Source of the DNA: Mycolicibacterium aichiense
GTDB taxonomy: Bacteria > Actinomycetota > Actinomycetes > Mycobacteriales > Mycobacteriaceae
NCBI RefSeq assembly: GCF_010726245.1
Contig: NZ_AP022561.1
Span: 3,410,001-3,474,000, forward strand
Reading direction: 5' to 3'
DNA length: 64,000 bases
Both the position numbers and the translations under genes were made by a program. Position 1 is the stretch's first letter, and each line of letters opens with the position of its first letter. The notes below the pieces were generated by a model. It did no database searches, was not told where the DNA came from, and was given only the letters and a program-made list of their open reading frames with translations. Below are positions 12,520 to 24,115 of the stretch, one piece after another.

Positions 12520-13269
12520 GTGTTCCGTTCGCTGGCGGGCGCTTTCGCGTTCGGGACGGTGGTTCCGGTTCCCCTGCGGGGAGGCGGGTTCGGCCGCTCG
12601 ACGATGACGGCACTGCCGGTGGTCGGGGCGGTGTTGGGCGCGGGGGCCGCCGCGGTCCTATGGGCCGGTGACTGGGCGTTCGGCACACACCAGGCGCTGT
12701 CCGGGCTACTCACCGTTGCCGCGCTGCTGCTCATCACTCGCGGTCTGCACATCGACGGTCTGTCCGACACCGTGGACGCGCTGGGCTGTTACGGACCACC
12801 CGAGCGCGCACTGCAGGTCATGCGCGACGGCACAGCCGGGCCGTTCGGGGTGGCGGCGGTCGTCGTGGTCGTGGCCGCCCAAGCGCTCGGGTTCGCCGCG
12901 GCCCCGTCGGGCTGGATGGGCGCGCTCGCGGTCGTGACTGCGGTGGTCACCGGACGGGTCGCCGCGGTGCTGGCCTGTCGGCGTGGCGTGCCCGCGGCGA
13001 GCGGCAGCTCGCTGGGCGGACAGGTCGCAGGCACTCAGCCGCTGGTTATCGCGCTCACCTGGGCAGTCCTGGCCGCCGGGCTGGCCACGGTGGCAACACC
13101 CCGACTCTGGCAGGGCCCGGTTGTCGTGCTGGCGGCGCTGGCGGCCTCGGTTGCTCTGACAAGGCACTGCGTGCGCCGATTCGGTGGTATCACCGGAGAT
13201 GTGCTTGGTGCGGTGATCGAGCTGACGACGACGCTGACGGTACTTGGTTTGGTGATCCATGCTCGGTGA
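12520..13269 (+). CDS. cobS: Adenosylcobinamide-GDP ribazoletransferase (cobalamin synthase)
   Basis: CobS joins adenosylcobinamide-GDP and alpha-ribazole in the membrane, the last steps of B12 synthesis. The GTG start at 12520 is 2 nt after the cobT stop. The 249-residue product is a multi-helix membrane protein with the family's conserved [16 protein letters not shown] and [12 protein letters not shown] segments, both rich in metal-binding acidic residues. Its end overlaps the next gene by 11 nt. CobD, another enzyme of the pathway, is encoded near 61 kb. Confidence 0.95.
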   Translation: MFRSLAGAFAFGTVVPVPLRGGGFGRSTMTALPVVGAVLGAGAAAVLWAGDWAFGTHQALSGLLTVAALLLITRGLHIDGLSDTVDALGCYGPPERALQVMRDGTAGPFGVAAVVVVVAAQALGFAAAPSGWMGALAVVTAVVTGRVAAVLACRRGVPAASGSSLGGQVAGTQPLVIALTWAVLAAGLATVATPRLWQGPVVVLAALAASVALTRHCVRRFGGITGDVLGAVIELTTTLTVLGLVIHAR

Positions 13270-13702
13270 GCTCGACGATCGGCAGATCGAGGAGATATTG
13301 CACGCCGAGGTGATCGCGCGGCTCGGCTGCATCAGTGACGGGCAGGTATACGTCGTTCCCGTCACCTACGTCTATGACGGCACCTACGTCTACGGCCACG
13401 CCATGGACGGCGCCAAGCTGCGCGCGATGCGCACCCATCCGCAAGTCTGCGTAGAGGTCGAGCAGGTCGACGACTTGTCGAACTGGCGCAGCGTCATCGC
13501 GTGGGGAATCTTCGAGGAGTGCCAGGGACCGGACTGGGACGCCGGCTTGGCCCTGCTCGTCGAGCGGATCATGCCGCTGCTGACCTTGCCCGAGGGGCAG
13601 CCTCCGCCCGACCACTCGAGTTTGCGCCGAGGATCGGTGTATCGGATCAGGTTGGGCGCCAAGACCGGTCGATTCGAGCGAGTCGAAGCCCCGCCGGACT
13701 AG
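13259..13702 (+). CDS. Flavin-binding split-barrel protein (pyridoxamine 5'-phosphate oxidase-like)
   Basis: The 147-residue product belongs to the small FMN-binding split-barrel group, as shown by [28 protein letters not shown] and [16 protein letters not shown]. These features resemble NimA/Pyridox_ox_2-type proteins; the substrate cannot be told, and true pyridoxamine phosphate oxidase activity is unlikely. It overlaps cobS by 11 nt, so it is probably translated with the cobalamin operon. Its TAG stop overlaps that of convergent ilvE in the palindrome CTAG. Confidence 0.82.
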   Translation: MLGELDDRQIEEILHAEVIARLGCISDGQVYVVPVTYVYDGTYVYGHAMDGAKLRAMRTHPQVCVEVEQVDDLSNWRSVIAWGIFEECQGPDWDAGLALLVERIMPLLTLPEGQPPPDHSSLRRGSVYRIRLGAKTGRFERVEAPPD

Positions 13703-14805
13703 CTGAGCCGGGCCATCCAGCCGTGCGTGTCGGCGAAGGTGCCGCGCTGGATGCCGGTCAGGGTGTCCCGCAACGCCATCGTCACCTCGCCCGGCTGCCC
13801 GTCGGCGATGGTGAACTCGCCGTCACCGAACTTGACGTGCGAGACCGGGGTGATCACCGCGGCCGTGCCGCAGGCGAACACCTCGGTGATCTCGCCGGCG
13901 GCCACGCCCTTGCGCCACTCCTCGACGTCGATCTTGCGTTCCTCGACGGCGAACCCGGCGTCGCTGGCCAGTTGCAGCAGCGAATCACGCGTGATGCCCG
14001 GCAGCAGTGAGCCGGACAGTTCCGGGGTGACCAGCCGCGCCGACCCGCCGCTGCCGAAGACGAAGAACAGGTTCATCCCGCCCATCTCCTCGATGTAGCG
14101 GCGTTCGATCGCGTCGAGCCACACCACCTGATCGCACCCGTGCTCGGCGGCCTCGGCCTGCGCGAGCAGCGAGGCGGCGTAGTTGCCGCCGAACTTCGCC
14201 GCGCCGGTGCCGCCTGGGCTGGCCCGCACGTATTCGGTGGACAGCCAGACGCTGACCGGTTTGATCCCGCCCTTGAAGTAGGCGCCGGCCGGCGACGCGA
14301 TCACCAGGTAGCGATATTCGGAGGCCGGCCGCACGCCCAAGCCGGGTTCGGTAGCGATCACGAACGGCCGCAGATAGAGCGACGCCTCGCCACCGGCGGG
14401 CGGCACCCACTGGTTGTCGACGGCGATCAGCTGCCGCAGCGATTCGACGAAGAGCTCCTCGGGCAGCTCGGGGATGGCGAGCCGGCGAGCGGAGGCGCGC
14501 AGCCGTCCGGCGTTGGCCTCGGGACGGAACGACACGATCGAGCCGTCCGCCCACCGATAGGCCTTGAGCCCTTCGAAGATCTCCTGCGCGTAGTGCAGGA
14601 CGATGGCCGACGGGTCGAGTTCGATGGGGCCGTACGGCACGACGCGGGCGTCGTGCCAACCCAGTTCGTCGGTGTAGAGCACCGACACCATGTGGTCGGT
14701 GTGGAACCGCCCGAAGCCGGGGTCGGCCAGAATCTCAGCCCGTACCTCATCGGTCGCCGGATTCGCGTTGTGCTCAACCGTGAACTCGAGGGGGCCGTTG
14801 GTCAT
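13699..14805 (-). CDS. ilvE: Branched-chain amino acid aminotransferase
   Basis: IlvE carries out the last transamination in leucine, isoleucine and valine synthesis, and the first step of their breakdown. The ATG at 14805 gives 368 residues, identical in length to M. tuberculosis IlvE. The PLP lysine falls at K204 in [12 protein letters not shown], the same number as in the tuberculosis enzyme. FEGLKAYRW and the [14 protein letters not shown] block near the C-terminus are fold-type IV signatures. It lies 22 nt after the gcvT stop region on the same strand. Confidence 0.97.
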   Translation of the reverse strand: MTNGPLEFTVEHNANPATDEVRAEILADPGFGRFHTDHMVSVLYTDELGWHDARVVPYGPIELDPSAIVLHYAQEIFEGLKAYRWADGSIVSFRPEANAGRLRASARRLAIPELPEELFVESLRQLIAVDNQWVPPAGGEASLYLRPFVIATEPGLGVRPASEYRYLVIASPAGAYFKGGIKPVSVWLSTEYVRASPGGTGAAKFGGNYAASLLAQAEAAEHGCDQVVWLDAIERRYIEEMGGMNLFFVFGSGGSARLVTPELSGSLLPGITRDSLLQLASDAGFAVEERKIDVEEWRKGVAAGEITEVFACGTAAVITPVSHVKFGDGEFTIADGQPGEVTMALRDTLTGIQRGTFADTHGWMARLS

Positions 14806-14827
14806 ACGGCGATTGTAGACCGGGCCG

Positions 14828-15931
14828 CTAGCGAGTTTTGACCTCGACGAACGGGGGTTTGACCACTTCGCACTCCAGGGGACGCCCGCGCACGTCGACG
14901 GTGACCAGCGCGCCGTCGTCGATCCCGGCGTCGGTGTCGATGAGGGCAAGTGCGATACCGACTTTCAGCGACGGCGAGAACGTGCCCGACGTCGTGACGC
15001 CCACCGGCACGGCGCCGTTCAGCACGGTCAGGTCGGGGCGCAGCACGCCGCGGCCGGTGGCACGCAGGCCGCGCAGCAGCCGGCGGGGGCCGGCTTCCTT
15101 CTCGGCCAGCAGCGCGTCGCGGCCGAAGAACGCGTCCTTCTTCCAGCCGATCGCCCAGCCGCAGCGGGCCTGTAGCGGCGAAATGTCCAGTGACAGCTCG
15201 TGACCGTGCAGCGGATAACCCATCTCGGTGCGCAGGGTGTCGCGGGCGCCCAGGCCGGCGAGTTGTCCGCCTGCGGACTGCACCTCTGCGACGAGCGCGT
15301 CGAACACCACCGGTGCGGAGTCCCACGGCGGCAGCAGCTCGTAGCCGTGCTCGCCGGTGTATCCGGTGCGGCACACCCGTACCGGCACACCGGAGTACGT
15401 GGCGTCGGCGTAGCCCATGTAGTCCATGTCGGTGGGCAGGCCCAGCGCGGCCAGCACGTCGGCGGATCGCGGACCCTGGACAGCCAGCACGGCATACGAG
15501 CGGTGCTCATCGGTGATCGAAATACCTTCTGGCGCAGCCGCTTGCAGAGCGGCGACGACAGCAGCGGTGTTGGCGGCGTTGGGCACCAGGAAGATCTCGT
15601 CGTCGCTGACGTAGTAGGCGATCAGGTCGTCGATCACGCCACCGTCCGGGCTGCAGCACAGGGTGTACTGAGCCTTGCCGGGACCGATCCGGCGCAGGTC
15701 GTTGGTCAGCGTGGAGTTGATGAACTCCGCCGCCCCCGGGCCGACGACCGAGGCCTTGCCCAGGTGGCTGACGTCGAAGAGGCCGACGGCCTCCCGGGTG
15801 GCGGTGTGCTCGCCGACCGTGCCGGCGTAAGACACCGGCATCAGCCAGCCGCCGAACGAGGCGAAGGTGGCACCCAGCTCCCGGTGCGCAGTGTCGAGCG
15901 GTCCAAGCAACAGATCCGATGTGTCGGTCAC
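14828..15931 (-). CDS. gcvT: Glycine cleavage system T protein (aminomethyltransferase)
   Basis: GcvT moves the methylene group of glycine from the H protein to tetrahydrofolate. From the GTG at 15931 ([20 protein letters not shown]) the product is 367 residues. Family blocks are visible: [48 protein letters not shown] and [20 protein letters not shown] hexamer ends 9 nt before the GTG, so a near-leaderless transcript is possible. In M. tuberculosis an adenylate cyclase gene (Rv2212) separates gcvT from pepB; here only 40 nt lie between them. Confidence 0.94.
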   Translation of the reverse strand: MTDTSDLLLGPLDTAHRELGATFASFGGWLMPVSYAGTVGEHTATREAVGLFDVSHLGKASVVGPGAAEFINSTLTNDLRRIGPGKAQYTLCCSPDGGVIDDLIAYYVSDDEIFLVPNAANTAAVVAALQAAAPEGISITDEHRSYAVLAVQGPRSADVLAALGLPTDMDYMGYADATYSGVPVRVCRTGYTGEHGYELLPPWDSAPVVFDALVAEVQSAGGQLAGLGARDTLRTEMGYPLHGHELSLDISPLQARCGWAIGWKKDAFFGRDALLAEKEAGPRRLLRGLRATGRGVLRPDLTVLNGAVPVGVTTSGTFSPSLKVGIALALIDTDAGIDDGALVTVDVRGRPLECEVVKPPFVEVKTR

Positions 15932-15971
15932 GGCCAACAACACTAGTGCCCCGCGTCTACTGTGAATCCTC

Positions 15972-17495
15972 GTGAGCACCGAACCTGGATACGCGGCCCC
16001 CACTGTCACCGTCGCGACTTCGCTGCCCAAGCGCGCGCAGTCGGCGGTGTTGATCGTTCCGGTCGTCACCGGTATGGGAGGGGAAGCCGGGGACGGCTCC
16101 CCCACAGTCGTCGGCGGGCCGTTCCTGGACGCCGAGGCGATCGGCGAGATCGGGGTGGTCCTGCGTGCGCTTGGCGCCAAGGGCGGCGCCGAGCAGGTCA
16201 CGCGCCTGCATGTGCCGTCGCTCGCGGTCGGCAGCGTGCTGGCCGTCGGGCTCGGCGCCCCGCGTGACGACTGGCCGGCCGACGTCATCCGTCGTGCGGC
16301 CGGGGTGGCCGCCCGCTCGCTGTCCGGAGTGGACACCGTCATCACCACGCTGACCGAGCTACATCTGGAAGCCGCGATCGAGGGCCTGATCCTGGGCAGC
16401 TACCGGTTCACCGAGTTCCGCAGCGCGAAGACCGCGCCGAAGGAACCGGCGTTGAGCAAGATCATCGCGCTGAGCACCGCGGCCGGCGCCAAGAAGGACG
16501 CCGCCAGGGCCACCGCGATCGCCACCGCGGTGGCCACCGCACGCGATTTCGTCAACACCCCGCCCAGCCACCTGTTCCCCGGCGAATTCGCCAAGCGGGC
16601 AGAGGCTTTGGGCGAATCCGCCGGATTGAAAGTCGAGGTCCTCGACGAGAAGGCGCTCGCCAAGGCCGGCTACGGCGGCATCATCGGGGTGGGCAAGGGA
16701 TCCTCGCGCCCGCCGCGGCTGGTGCGGCTGGCCTATCGCGGCGCCAAGGGCAAGGGCGGCAAGACCGTCGCCCTGGTGGGCAAGGGCGTCACCTTCGACA
16801 CCGGCGGCATCTCCATCAAGCCGGCCGCGTCGATGCACCACATGACCTCCGACATGGGTGGCGCAGCGGCGGTGATCGCCACCGTCGTGCTGGCCGCCAA
16901 GCAGGGGTTACCGATCGACGTGATCGCAACCGTGCCGATGGCCGAGAACATGCCGTCGTCGACCGCGCAGCGCCCCGGCGACGTGCTGACCCAGTACGGG
17001 GGCATCACCGTCGAGGTGCTCAACACCGACGCCGAGGGCCGGCTGATCCTGGCCGACGCGATCGTGCGGGCCTGCGAGGACGAGCCCGACTACCTGATCG
17101 AGACCTCGACGCTGACCGGCGCGCAGACTGTTGCGCTGGGTGGCCGCACGCCGGGTGTGATGGGCAGTGACGAGTTCCGCGACCGGGTGGCCCGGATCTC
17201 GCAGGCCGAAGGCGAGAACGCCTGGCCGATGCCGCTGCCCGACGAGTTGAAGGACGACCTGAAGTCGTCTGTCGCCGATCTGGCGAACGTCAGCTCGCAG
17301 CGCTTCGCCGGCATGCTGGTCGCCGGGGTGTACCTGCGGGAGTTCGTCGCCGACGGCGTGCAGTGGGCGCACATCGACATCGCCGGGCCGGCGTACAACA
17401 CTTCCGGCCCGTGGGGCTACACGCCCAAGGGTGGCACCGGGGTGCCGACCCGGACGATGTTCGCCGTCCTGGAAGATATCGCCGCGAACGGCTAG
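15972..17495 (+). CDS. pepB: Leucyl aminopeptidase, M17 family
   Basis: This cytosolic two-metal aminopeptidase removes N-terminal residues from peptides. The 507-residue product carries the M17 signature NTDAEGRL and the upstream metal and active-site block [16 protein letters not shown] with the catalytic lysine. [12 protein letters not shown] and WPMPLPDEL are also typical. GTG 15972 begins STEPGYAAP; a TACTGT hexamer ends 9 nt upstream. It diverges from gcvT, and its TAG stop overlaps that of convergent ephD within CTAG. Confidence 0.95.
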   Translation: MSTEPGYAAPTVTVATSLPKRAQSAVLIVPVVTGMGGEAGDGSPTVVGGPFLDAEAIGEIGVVLRALGAKGGAEQVTRLHVPSLAVGSVLAVGLGAPRDDWPADVIRRAAGVAARSLSGVDTVITTLTELHLEAAIEGLILGSYRFTEFRSAKTAPKEPALSKIIALSTAAGAKKDAARATAIATAVATARDFVNTPPSHLFPGEFAKRAEALGESAGLKVEVLDEKALAKAGYGGIIGVGKGSSRPPRLVRLAYRGAKGKGGKTVALVGKGVTFDTGGISIKPAASMHHMTSDMGGAAAVIATVVLAAKQGLPIDVIATVPMAENMPSSTAQRPGDVLTQYGGITVEVLNTDAEGRLILADAIVRACEDEPDYLIETSTLTGAQTVALGGRTPGVMGSDEFRDRVARISQAEGENAWPMPLPDELKDDLKSSVADLANVSSQRFAGMLVAGVYLREFVADGVQWAHIDIAGPAYNTSGPWGYTPKGGTGVPTRTMFAVLEDIAANG

Positions 17496-19240
17496 ACCAC
17501 GCCGGCCCTGGCGATGCTGCGCATCCCCTGCGGCAACACCTTCGACGTCCCGTAGAGCAGGTATGCCTCGGGGGTGACCGGTCGGATGGCCTTGTCCTTC
17601 TTGACCGCGGTAACGATGGCCTTGGCAACCTTGTCCGGGCCGTACCCCCGCCGGGCGAACATGTCCTCCAGCTGCGCGCGCCGGGTCGCGACGGCAGCCC
17701 GCTTACCCGAGGGTGCGATCATCTCGGTGGCCGACACGATGTTGGTGTTGATGATGCCGGGGCAGATCGTGGTCAATCCGATTCCAGCAGAGGACAATTC
17801 GGCCCGCAGGCAGTCGGAGAACATGTACACCGCCGCTTTGGACGTGCAGTAGGCGTTGAGCCCCTTGAGTGGCGAGTAGGCCGCCATCGACGCCACGTTG
17901 ACGATGTGGCCGCCGGTGCCACGCTCGACGAGCCGGCGGGCGAAGGCGCGGCAACCGTTGACCACGCCGCCGAGGTTGACGTCGAGCACGCGGTCGAATT
18001 GCTCTGCAGGAGTGTCCAAGAAGGCTCCGGCCACCCCGATGCCGGCATTGTTGACGACGATGTCGGGCACGCCGTGGGCGGCGCACACCTCGTCGGCGAA
18101 CCGCTCGACGGCGTCGGCATCGGAGACATCGAGCACATACGGGTGCGCGATCCCGCCGAGTGCGCCGATCGTGGCCGCGGTGTCCTTCAGGCCGGCCTCG
18201 TCGATATCACTAATCACCAACTCGGCGCCGTCCCGGGCGAAGGCCAGCGCGGTTTCGCGGCCGATCCCGCTGCCGGCCCCGGTGACCGAGACCAGGGTGT
18301 CGCCGAAGTCCTTCCGCGGCCGGCCGACCTGGGCTCGCAAGAGTGCACGGGCGGGCGGCTTGCCGTCGAGGTGGTCGGCCAGTTCGGTGACCGCGGTGGC
18401 CAGCACCTGCGGATGGGTGAACGGGGACCAGTGCTTGGCGCGCAGGTCGCGGCGCCACAGCCGCGGGACCCACCGGGCGGTGTCGTCGTAGACGTGGGGC
18501 AGCACGAAGGGGTCGTCGATGTTCACGATCAGCTGCACGGGAACGTCGACGTAGAAGTCGAGCGGACGGTGGATGAGCGCGGGCAGAGCGTTGGCCCGGT
18601 AGATCTTCGTGCCCCTGGCGGCGTCGGCGGCGAACGTCCCGCCGTGGTGCACGAGGTCCTTCGGAATGCCGCGGGTGAGGCCGGCCCGCATGAGCCCGGA
18701 GCCCAGCCGCATGGCCGCCGGCGCCAGCACCGGAACCGACAGCGCAGCCGTGTACAAGAGATGCAGCAGCTGAGACAGCGCGCGCACGAACAGCTTTGGC
18801 CGGTACGGCGTCTTCAGCCCGTCGCGCACGTAACGAATGAGGTGGTGCAGACTCGGCCCTGACACCGAGGTGAACGACGCGACCCGGTCCCTGGCACCGG
18901 CCCGTCCGAGGTACTCCCACATGCCAACCGAGCCCCAGTCGTGACCGAGCACGTGCACGGGTTGGCCGGGGCTGAGCTCGGCGACGACGGCGTCGAAGTC
19001 GTCGGCGAAGTTGGGCATCGTGTACTTCGAGAATGATTTCGGCCCCGAGGACGCTCCGGCGGCGCGGCTGTCGTAGCGGATCACCCGGAACTTCTCGGCC
19101 AGTAGCGGCACGACCGCGTCCCACACCACGTGCGAGTCGGGATAGCCGTGGACCAGCACGACCGTGGGGCCGTCGGGATTGCCCTCCTCGTAGACCGCCA
19201 GGCGGGTGCCGTCGGTGCTGTCGACATAGCGCATGGTCAT
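17492..19240 (-). CDS. ephD: Two-domain alpha/beta-hydrolase plus short-chain dehydrogenase (EphD type)
   Basis: The 582-residue product fuses an N-terminal epoxide-hydrolase-like alpha/beta hydrolase to a C-terminal short-chain dehydrogenase. The hydrolase half has HGYP (31-34) and the nucleophile elbow GHDWGSVG with D101. The dehydrogenase half has the NAD(P) loop TGAGSGIG (about 318-325), NNAGIG, and YCTSK as the Tyr-x3-Lys motif. EphD of M. tuberculosis has been linked to oxygenated mycolic acid metabolism; the substrate here is not known. I chose the ATG at 19240 because it shares its A with the TGA of the small upstream gene; GTG 19243 is also possible. It is convergent with pepB. Confidence 0.93.
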   Translation of the reverse strand: MTMRYVDSTDGTRLAVYEEGNPDGPTVVLVHGYPDSHVVWDAVVPLLAEKFRVIRYDSRAAGASSGPKSFSKYTMPNFADDFDAVVAELSPGQPVHVLGHDWGSVGMWEYLGRAGARDRVASFTSVSGPSLHHLIRYVRDGLKTPYRPKLFVRALSQLLHLLYTAALSVPVLAPAAMRLGSGLMRAGLTRGIPKDLVHHGGTFAADAARGTKIYRANALPALIHRPLDFYVDVPVQLIVNIDDPFVLPHVYDDTARWVPRLWRRDLRAKHWSPFTHPQVLATAVTELADHLDGKPPARALLRAQVGRPRKDFGDTLVSVTGAGSGIGRETALAFARDGAELVISDIDEAGLKDTAATIGALGGIAHPYVLDVSDADAVERFADEVCAAHGVPDIVVNNAGIGVAGAFLDTPAEQFDRVLDVNLGGVVNGCRAFARRLVERGTGGHIVNVASMAAYSPLKGLNAYCTSKAAVYMFSDCLRAELSSAGIGLTTICPGIINTNIVSATEMIAPSGKRAAVATRRAQLEDMFARRGYGPDKVAKAIVTAVKKDKAIRPVTPEAYLLYGTSKVLPQGMRSIARAGVV

Positions 19241-19575
19241 CACGCCTCCAGGTCTCGTTGGCGGCGGCGTTCGATCCGCCGCCGAGCGTCATAGTCGCGC
19301 ATCCGCTGCGGATACCCGACTTTCTGCACGTCGTAGACAGGAATTCCGAGCTCTTCACCGAGTCGGCGGGCGCCTGCCGCGCCGTCGGCCGGGCGACGGG
19401 TCCATTCACCGTCAGCCGCCACGAGGACCACCGTCATCGGGGTCACGCTGGTCTCGGGCTCGACGTAGGCCTCCACCCCGGTGCGCTGCCCGGCCCATTC
19501 GTACAAGTGCCGCCGGTCGGCGGCAAGCCCGGATTCAGCCCGGCGATTAACCCGGAACCTGTCGAACAGCCCCAA
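19240..19575 (-). CDS. Small conserved protein of unknown function, coupled to ephD
   Basis: The frame upstream of ephD encodes about 111 residues (MGLFDRFRVNRRAESG onward) and is rich in Arg/Glu at its C-terminus. The TTG at 19575 is favoured by a GGAAGGAG ribosome site 8 nt upstream; a GTG 39 nt further up would also be open. A segment MTVVLVAADGEWTRRPADG looks like a core strand-turn-strand, and no known domain is recognised. The TGA stop overlaps the ephD ATG, so the two are translationally coupled and the product may act with EphD. Confidence 0.7.
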   Translation of the reverse strand: MGLFDRFRVNRRAESGLAADRRHLYEWAGQRTGVEAYVEPETSVTPMTVVLVAADGEWTRRPADGAAGARRLGEELGIPVYDVQKVGYPQRMRDYDARRRIERRRQRDLEA

Positions 19576-19740
19576 CTCCGATGCACTCCTTCCGGCGGCC
19601 CTTGCCTTCGATGGTGCCAGAGAAATCACACGTCGCCCTGAGTGCGTGCGGGTGGCTCGGCAATGACAGGATGGGTACACGACGCTGTGGTATGCCAGAA
19701 GTCCGACCCGCACGACTGACCGTTCGAGGGAGTCAACACA

Positions 19741-21546
19741 ATGGCCGTCTCCGTCCAGATGCCGGCACTCGGTGAGAGCGTCACCGAGGGGACCGTCACC
19801 CGGTGGCTGAAGCAAGAGGGCGACACCGTCGAGGTGGACGAGCCTCTGCTCGAGGTGTCGACCGACAAGGTGGACACGGAGATTCCCGCTCCCGCGTCCG
19901 GCGTGCTGACCAAGATCGTTGCGCAAGAGGACGACACCGTCGAGGTCGGCGGCGAGCTCGCGGTGATCGGCGAAGCCGGTGAGGAATCGGAGTCGTCCGC
20001 GGTTCCGGCCGAGTCGTCTGAAGCTCCGGCCGAGTCGTCTGAGGCCCCGGCCGAGGATGAGAAGGCCGCCGAGGAGACCCAGGCCGAGCCCGAACCGGAG
20101 CCGGAGCCCGAACCCGCGCAGTCGTCGGGATCCTCGGAGTCGTCCGGTTCGGCGACGCCGGTGCTGATGCCCGAACTCGGCGAGTCGGTCACCGAGGGCA
20201 CTGTGACCCGGTGGCTGAAGAAGGTCGGCGATTCCGTCGAGGTCGACGAGCCGCTGGTCGAGGTGTCCACCGACAAGGTCGACACCGAGATCCCGTCACC
20301 GGTGGCCGGGACGCTGCTGTCGATCACGGCCGAGGAGGACGACACCGTCGCCGTCGGCGGCGAACTGGGCAAGATCGGGGATGCCGGCGCAGCGCCGCAG
20401 TCCGAGCCGAAGCCCGAACCTAAACCCGAACCCAAGCCGGAGCCGAAGGCCGAACCCAAACCCGAACCGGAACCGGAACCGAAGGCCGAACCCAAACCCG
20501 AACCGAAACCGGAACCGAAGCCCGAACCCAAACCGGAGCCGAAGCCCGAGCCCAAGGCGGCCCCCGCGCCGGCAGCCGCCGATGATGGCGACGCCGCCGA
20601 CGGCAGCCCCTACGTCACCCCGCTGGTGCGAAAGCTGGCCGCCGAGAACGGCATCGACCTCGCCGGCGTCAAGGGCACCGGTGTCGGCGGGCGCATCCGC
20701 AAGCAGGATGTGCTGGCCGCCGCGGAAGCCAAGAAAGCCCCGGCCGCACCCGCCGCTCCGGCAGCCAAGGCACCCGCAGCTGCCGCCCCGGCCGCCGCGG
20801 CGGCACCGTCACCGTTGGCGCATCTGCGCGGTACCACGCAGAAAGCGAACCGGATTCGGCAGATCACCGCCAAGAAGACCCGCGAATCGCTGCAGACCAC
20901 CGCGCAGTTGACGCAGACCCACGAGGTCGACATGACCAAGATCGTGGCGCTACGGGCTAAGGCGAAGACGAGCTTCGCCGAGCGCGAGGGGGTCAACCTG
21001 ACCTACCTGCCGTTCATCGCCCGTGCGGTGATCGACGCACTCAAGGCCCACCCGAACATCAACGCCAGCTACAACGAGGACACCAAGGAGATCACCTACT
21101 ACGACGCCGAGAACCTCGGCTTCGCGGTGGACACCGAGCAGGGCCTGCTCTCCCCGGTGGTGCACAACGCCGGCGATCTGTCGCTGGCCGGGCTGGCGCG
21201 CGCCATCCACGACATCGCCGACCGGGCCCGCAGCGGCAACCTCAAGCCCGACGAGCTGTCCGGCGGCACGTTCACGATCACCAACATCGGCAGCCAGGGC
21301 GCGCTGTTCGACACCCCGATCCTGGTCCCGCCGCAGGCGGCGATGCTGGGCACCGGTGCGATCGTCAAACGGCCCCGGGTGATCGTCGACGACTCCGGCA
21401 ACGAGTCGATCGGCGTGCGCTCCATCTGTTACCTGCCGCTGACCTACGATCACCGGCTGATCGACGGCGCGGATGCCGGCCGATTCCTGACCACCGTCAA
21501 GCGGCGTCTCGAAGAAGGGGCATTCGAGGCCGACCTGGGGTTGTGA
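19741..21546 (+). CDS. dlaT: Dihydrolipoamide acyltransferase (E2) of pyruvate dehydrogenase
   Basis: DlaT (annotated SucB in older records) is the E2 core of mycobacterial pyruvate dehydrogenase and part of a peroxynitrite-reducing chain. Two lipoyl domains carry [10 protein letters not shown] with lipoyl lysines K43 and K179. A very long Pro-Lys-Glu/Ala linker (about residues 221-277) follows, then the E1/E3-binding domain ([28 protein letters not shown]). The acyltransferase domain ends in DHRLIDG with catalytic H571 and D575. At 601 residues it exceeds the 553 of M. tuberculosis, mainly through the linker. A GAGGGAG ribosome site precedes ATG 19741. The lipoate genes lipB and lipA lie just downstream, consistent with supply of its cofactor. 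Confidence 0.96.
   Translation: MAVSVQMPALGESVTEGTVTRWLKQEGDTVEVDEPLLEVSTDKVDTEIPAPASGVLTKIVAQEDDTVEVGGELAVIGEAGEESESSAVPAESSEAPAESSEAPAEDEKAAEETQAEPEPEPEPEPAQSSGSSESSGSATPVLMPELGESVTEGTVTRWLKKVGDSVEVDEPLVEVSTDKVDTEIPSPVAGTLLSITAEEDDTVAVGGELGKIGDAGAAPQSEPKPEPKPEPKPEPKAEPKPEPEPEPKAEPKPEPKPEPKPEPKPEPKPEPKAAPAPAAADDGDAADGSPYVTPLVRKLAAENGIDLAGVKGTGVGGRIRKQDVLAAAEAKKAPAAPAAPAAKAPAAAAPAAAAAPSPLAHLRGTTQKANRIRQITAKKTRESLQTTAQLTQTHEVDMTKIVALRAKAKTSFAEREGVNLTYLPFIARAVIDALKAHPNINASYNEDTKEITYYDAENLGFAVDTEQGLLSPVVHNAGDLSLAGLARAIHDIADRARSGNLKPDELSGGTFTITNIGSQGALFDTPILVPPQAAMLGTGAIVKRPRVIVDDSGNESIGVRSICYLPLTYDHRLIDGADAGRFLTTVKRRLEEGAFEADLGL
20395..20565 (+). repeat. Short degenerate tandem repeat encoding the Pro-Lys-Pro-Glu linker of DlaT
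   Basis: Units of 12 nt encoding Pro-Lys/Glu-Pro-Glu or Ala-Glu-Pro-Lys recur about fourteen times inside dlaT. The units keep the frame, so copy-number change would lengthen or shorten the inter-domain linker without disrupting the gene. Confidence 0.85.
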
Positions 21547-21550
21547 CGCG

Positions 21551-22471
21551 ATGAGCCAACCAACGGGCGGGCTCGTCGTCGCGATCGCCGGTTCGTCCGG
21601 CCTGATCGGCTCGGCACTGGTGTCGGCGCTGCGCGCTGCCGACCATCGCGTGCTGCGCATCGTGCGCCGGGCGCCGGCCAACGGCGACGAACTGCACTGG
21701 AATCCCGACAGCGGCGAGTTCGATCCGTCGGGCCTGGAGGGCGTCGACGCGGTGATCAACCTCTGCGGCGTCAACGTCGGCGACAAGCGGTGGTCGGGTT
21801 CGTTCAAACAGAGCCTGCGTGACAGCCGCATCGGCCCCACCGAGGTGATCGCCGCGGCCGTCGCCGACGCCGGGGTGCCGACGCTGATCAACGCCAGCGC
21901 GGTGGGGTACTACGGCGACACCGGCAGCCGGGTCGTCGACGAAACCGCCCCGGCCGGAGGCGGATTCCTGTCCCGGCTCTGTCTGGACTGGGAGGCCGCG
22001 GCGCTGGCCGCCGAGGATGCCGGCGCTCGGGTGGTGCTCGCCCGCTCCGGACTGGTGCTCTCCCCCGGCGGCGGTGTGCTGGCCCGGCTTCGGCCGCTGT
22101 TCAGTCTCGGACTGGGGGCCCGGATCGGCAACGGCAGGCAGTACATGCCGTGGATCAGTCTCGAGGACGAGATCCGCGCGCTGCTGTTCGCGATCAACAA
22201 CAGCGACCTGTCGGGCCCGGTGAACTTCACCGGACCCGCTCCGGTGACCAATTCGGAGTTCACCGCCGCGCTCGGCCGGGCGCTGAACCGGCCGACGCCG
22301 CTGCTGGTGCCCGGGTTCGCCCTGCGCGCCCTGCTCGGCGAGTTCGCCGATGAGGGGCTGCTCGACGGGCAGCGGGCGATCCCCGCCGCCCTGGAACGGG
22401 CCGGGTTCGTCTTCCACCACAACACCATCGGCGAGGCGCTGGCCTACGCCACGACGTCCGCTCAGGGGTAG
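21551..22471 (+). CDS. TIGR01777-type NAD-dependent epimerase/dehydratase family protein (Rv2216-like)
   Basis: The 306-residue product has an N-terminal Rossmann loop [17 protein letters not shown], the YYGDTG active-site segment, and a C-terminal DUF1731-like end ([22 protein letters not shown]). Proteins of this type are related to the plant and cyanobacterial cell-division inhibitor SulA and have no firmly assigned reaction. It begins 4 nt after dlaT and is followed 13 nt later by lipB, so it lies in the lipoate operon. A role tied to that pathway is only an inference from position. Confidence 0.9.
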   Translation: MSQPTGGLVVAIAGSSGLIGSALVSALRAADHRVLRIVRRAPANGDELHWNPDSGEFDPSGLEGVDAVINLCGVNVGDKRWSGSFKQSLRDSRIGPTEVIAAAVADAGVPTLINASAVGYYGDTGSRVVDETAPAGGGFLSRLCLDWEAAALAAEDAGARVVLARSGLVLSPGGGVLARLRPLFSLGLGARIGNGRQYMPWISLEDEIRALLFAINNSDLSGPVNFTGPAPVTNSEFTAALGRALNRPTPLLVPGFALRALLGEFADEGLLDGQRAIPAALERAGFVFHHNTIGEALAYATTSAQG

Positions 22472-22484
22472 TAGCGTCGATTGG

Positions 22485-23144
22485 GTGCGGGAATCCATTC
22501 GATCGAGCTCAGCGGGCATGCAGGTGCGCCAGCTGGGCACCGTCGACTACCAGGACGCCTGGCAGTTGCAGCGCGAGTTGGCCGCTGCCCGGGTGGCCGG
22601 CGGCCCCGACACGATGCTGCTGCTGGAGCACCCGGCGGTGTACACCGCCGGTAAGCGCACCGAAGCCCACGAGCGACCGATGGATGGCACCCCCGTCGTC
22701 GACACCGACCGTGGCGGGAAGATCACCTGGCATGGCCCCGGCCAGCTGGTCGGCTATCCGGTGATCGGGCTGGCCGAGCCGCTGGATGTGGTGAATTATG
22801 TTCGGCGCCTTGAGGAATCGCTGATCTCGGTATGCGCCGGATTGGGCCTGGAGACCGGCCGGGTCGAGGGGCGCTCCGGCGTCTGGGTGGAGGGAAACCG
22901 CAAGATCGCCGCGATCGGCATCCGGGTGGCCCGCGGAACGACGCTGCACGGTTTCGCGCTGAACTGCGACTGCGATCTGGGCGCGTACTCGGCGATCGTG
23001 CCGTGCGGAATCTCTGACGCCGGGGTGACTTCGCTGAGCGCTGAACTGGGGCGTCACGTCAGTGTCGACGACGTTCGCGCCTCCGTCGCCGACGCGGTGA
23101 GCGACGCCCTCGACGGCCGCCTGCCCGTAAGCTTGACGTCGTGA
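22485..23144 (+). CDS. lipB: Octanoyl-[ACP]:protein N-octanoyltransferase
   Basis: LipB moves octanoate from acyl carrier protein to the lipoyl domains of E2 and H proteins. From GTG 22485 ([18 protein letters not shown]) the product has 219 residues. The catalytic dyad is seen as K140 in NRKIAAIG and C174 in [32 protein letters not shown] is the substrate-pocket signature. The TGA stop overlaps the lipA GTG by 4 nt (GTGA). DlaT two genes upstream is an expected substrate. Confidence 0.96.
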   Translation: MRESIRSSSAGMQVRQLGTVDYQDAWQLQRELAAARVAGGPDTMLLLEHPAVYTAGKRTEAHERPMDGTPVVDTDRGGKITWHGPGQLVGYPVIGLAEPLDVVNYVRRLEESLISVCAGLGLETGRVEGRSGVWVEGNRKIAAIGIRVARGTTLHGFALNCDCDLGAYSAIVPCGISDAGVTSLSAELGRHVSVDDVRASVADAVSDALDGRLPVSLTS

Positions 23145-24073
23145 CAGTCACTCCGGAAGGCCGCAAGCTGCTGCGCCTGGAGGTCCGCAATGCCGAGACC
23201 CCGATCGAGCGTAAGCCGCCGTGGATCAAGACCCGTGCGCGCATGGGTCCGGAGTACACCGCGCTGAAGAGCCTCGTGCGCCGCGAAGGGCTGCACACCG
23301 TATGCGAGGAAGCGGGCTGTCCCAACATCTTCGAGTGCTGGGAAGACCGCGAAGCGACGTTCCTGATCGGCGGTGAGCAGTGCACCCGCCGCTGCGATTT
23401 CTGCCAGATCGACACCGGCAAGCCCGCTGAACTGGATCGCGACGAGCCGCGCCGGGTGGCCGAGAGCGTGGCCGCGATGGGGTTGCGCTACGCGACGGTG
23501 ACGGGCGTGGCCCGCGACGACCTGCCCGACGGCGGGGCGTGGCTGTACGCCGAGACGGTGCGCGCCATCAAAGAGCTCAACCCGGCCACCGGCGTCGAAC
23601 TACTGGCCCCGGACTTCAACGGCGAGCCCGCCTTGCTGCGTGAGGTGTTCGATTCGCGCCCAGAAGTGTTCGCGCACAACGTGGAAACGGTGCCACGGAT
23701 CTTCAAGAGGATCCGCCCGGCGTTCCGCTACCAGCGCAGCCTCGATGTGTTGACGGCTGCCCGCGCAGCGGGGCTGGTCACCAAGAGCAACCTGATCCTC
23801 GGCATGGGCGAAACCATCGACGAGGTGCACACCGCGCTGGCCGACCTGCACGGCGCGGGCTGCGACATCGTGACGATCACCCAGTACCTGCGACCGTCGG
23901 TGCGTCATCACCCGGTGGAGCGGTGGGTCAAGCCCGAGGAGTTCGTCGAGCTGGCCGCCTACGCCGAGGGGCTGGGATTCGCCGGGGTGCTGTCCGGACC
24001 GCTGGTGCGCTCCTCCTACCGGGCCGGCCGGCTGTATCAGCAGGCAGCGGCGGCGCACAAGCTCGCGCGGTGA
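23141..24073 (+). CDS. lipA: Lipoyl synthase, radical SAM
   Basis: LipA inserts two sulfurs into protein-bound octanoate to complete lipoate. Both 4Fe-4S clusters are predicted: the auxiliary cluster by C55, C60 and C66 in [12 protein letters not shown], and the radical SAM cluster by C81, C85 and C88 in CTRRCDFC. The conserved C-terminal serine ligand occurs in [11 protein letters not shown]. At 310 residues it is full length. The GTG start overlaps lipB, giving a tightly coupled lipBA pair. Confidence 0.97.
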   Translation: MTVTPEGRKLLRLEVRNAETPIERKPPWIKTRARMGPEYTALKSLVRREGLHTVCEEAGCPNIFECWEDREATFLIGGEQCTRRCDFCQIDTGKPAELDRDEPRRVAESVAAMGLRYATVTGVARDDLPDGGAWLYAETVRAIKELNPATGVELLAPDFNGEPALLREVFDSRPEVFAHNVETVPRIFKRIRPAFRYQRSLDVLTAARAAGLVTKSNLILGMGETIDEVHTALADLHGAGCDIVTITQYLRPSVRHHPVERWVKPEEFVELAAYAEGLGFAGVLSGPLVRSSYRAGRLYQQAAAAHKLAR

Positions 24074-24115
24074 CCGCGGCGTCACGCTGATCGCGGGCCC
24101 GTATTCTTGGTAGTT

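Noticed and set aside
17363..18862. Plus-strand open frame of about 500 codons antisense to ephD
   Set aside because: It overlaps the pepB end and ephD, has shadow-type composition and no motif.
20395..20565. Regular repeats in dlaT considered as a CRISPR or satellite array
   Set aside because: The units are in frame, only 12 nt, without spacers, and encode the known Pro-rich inter-domain linker.
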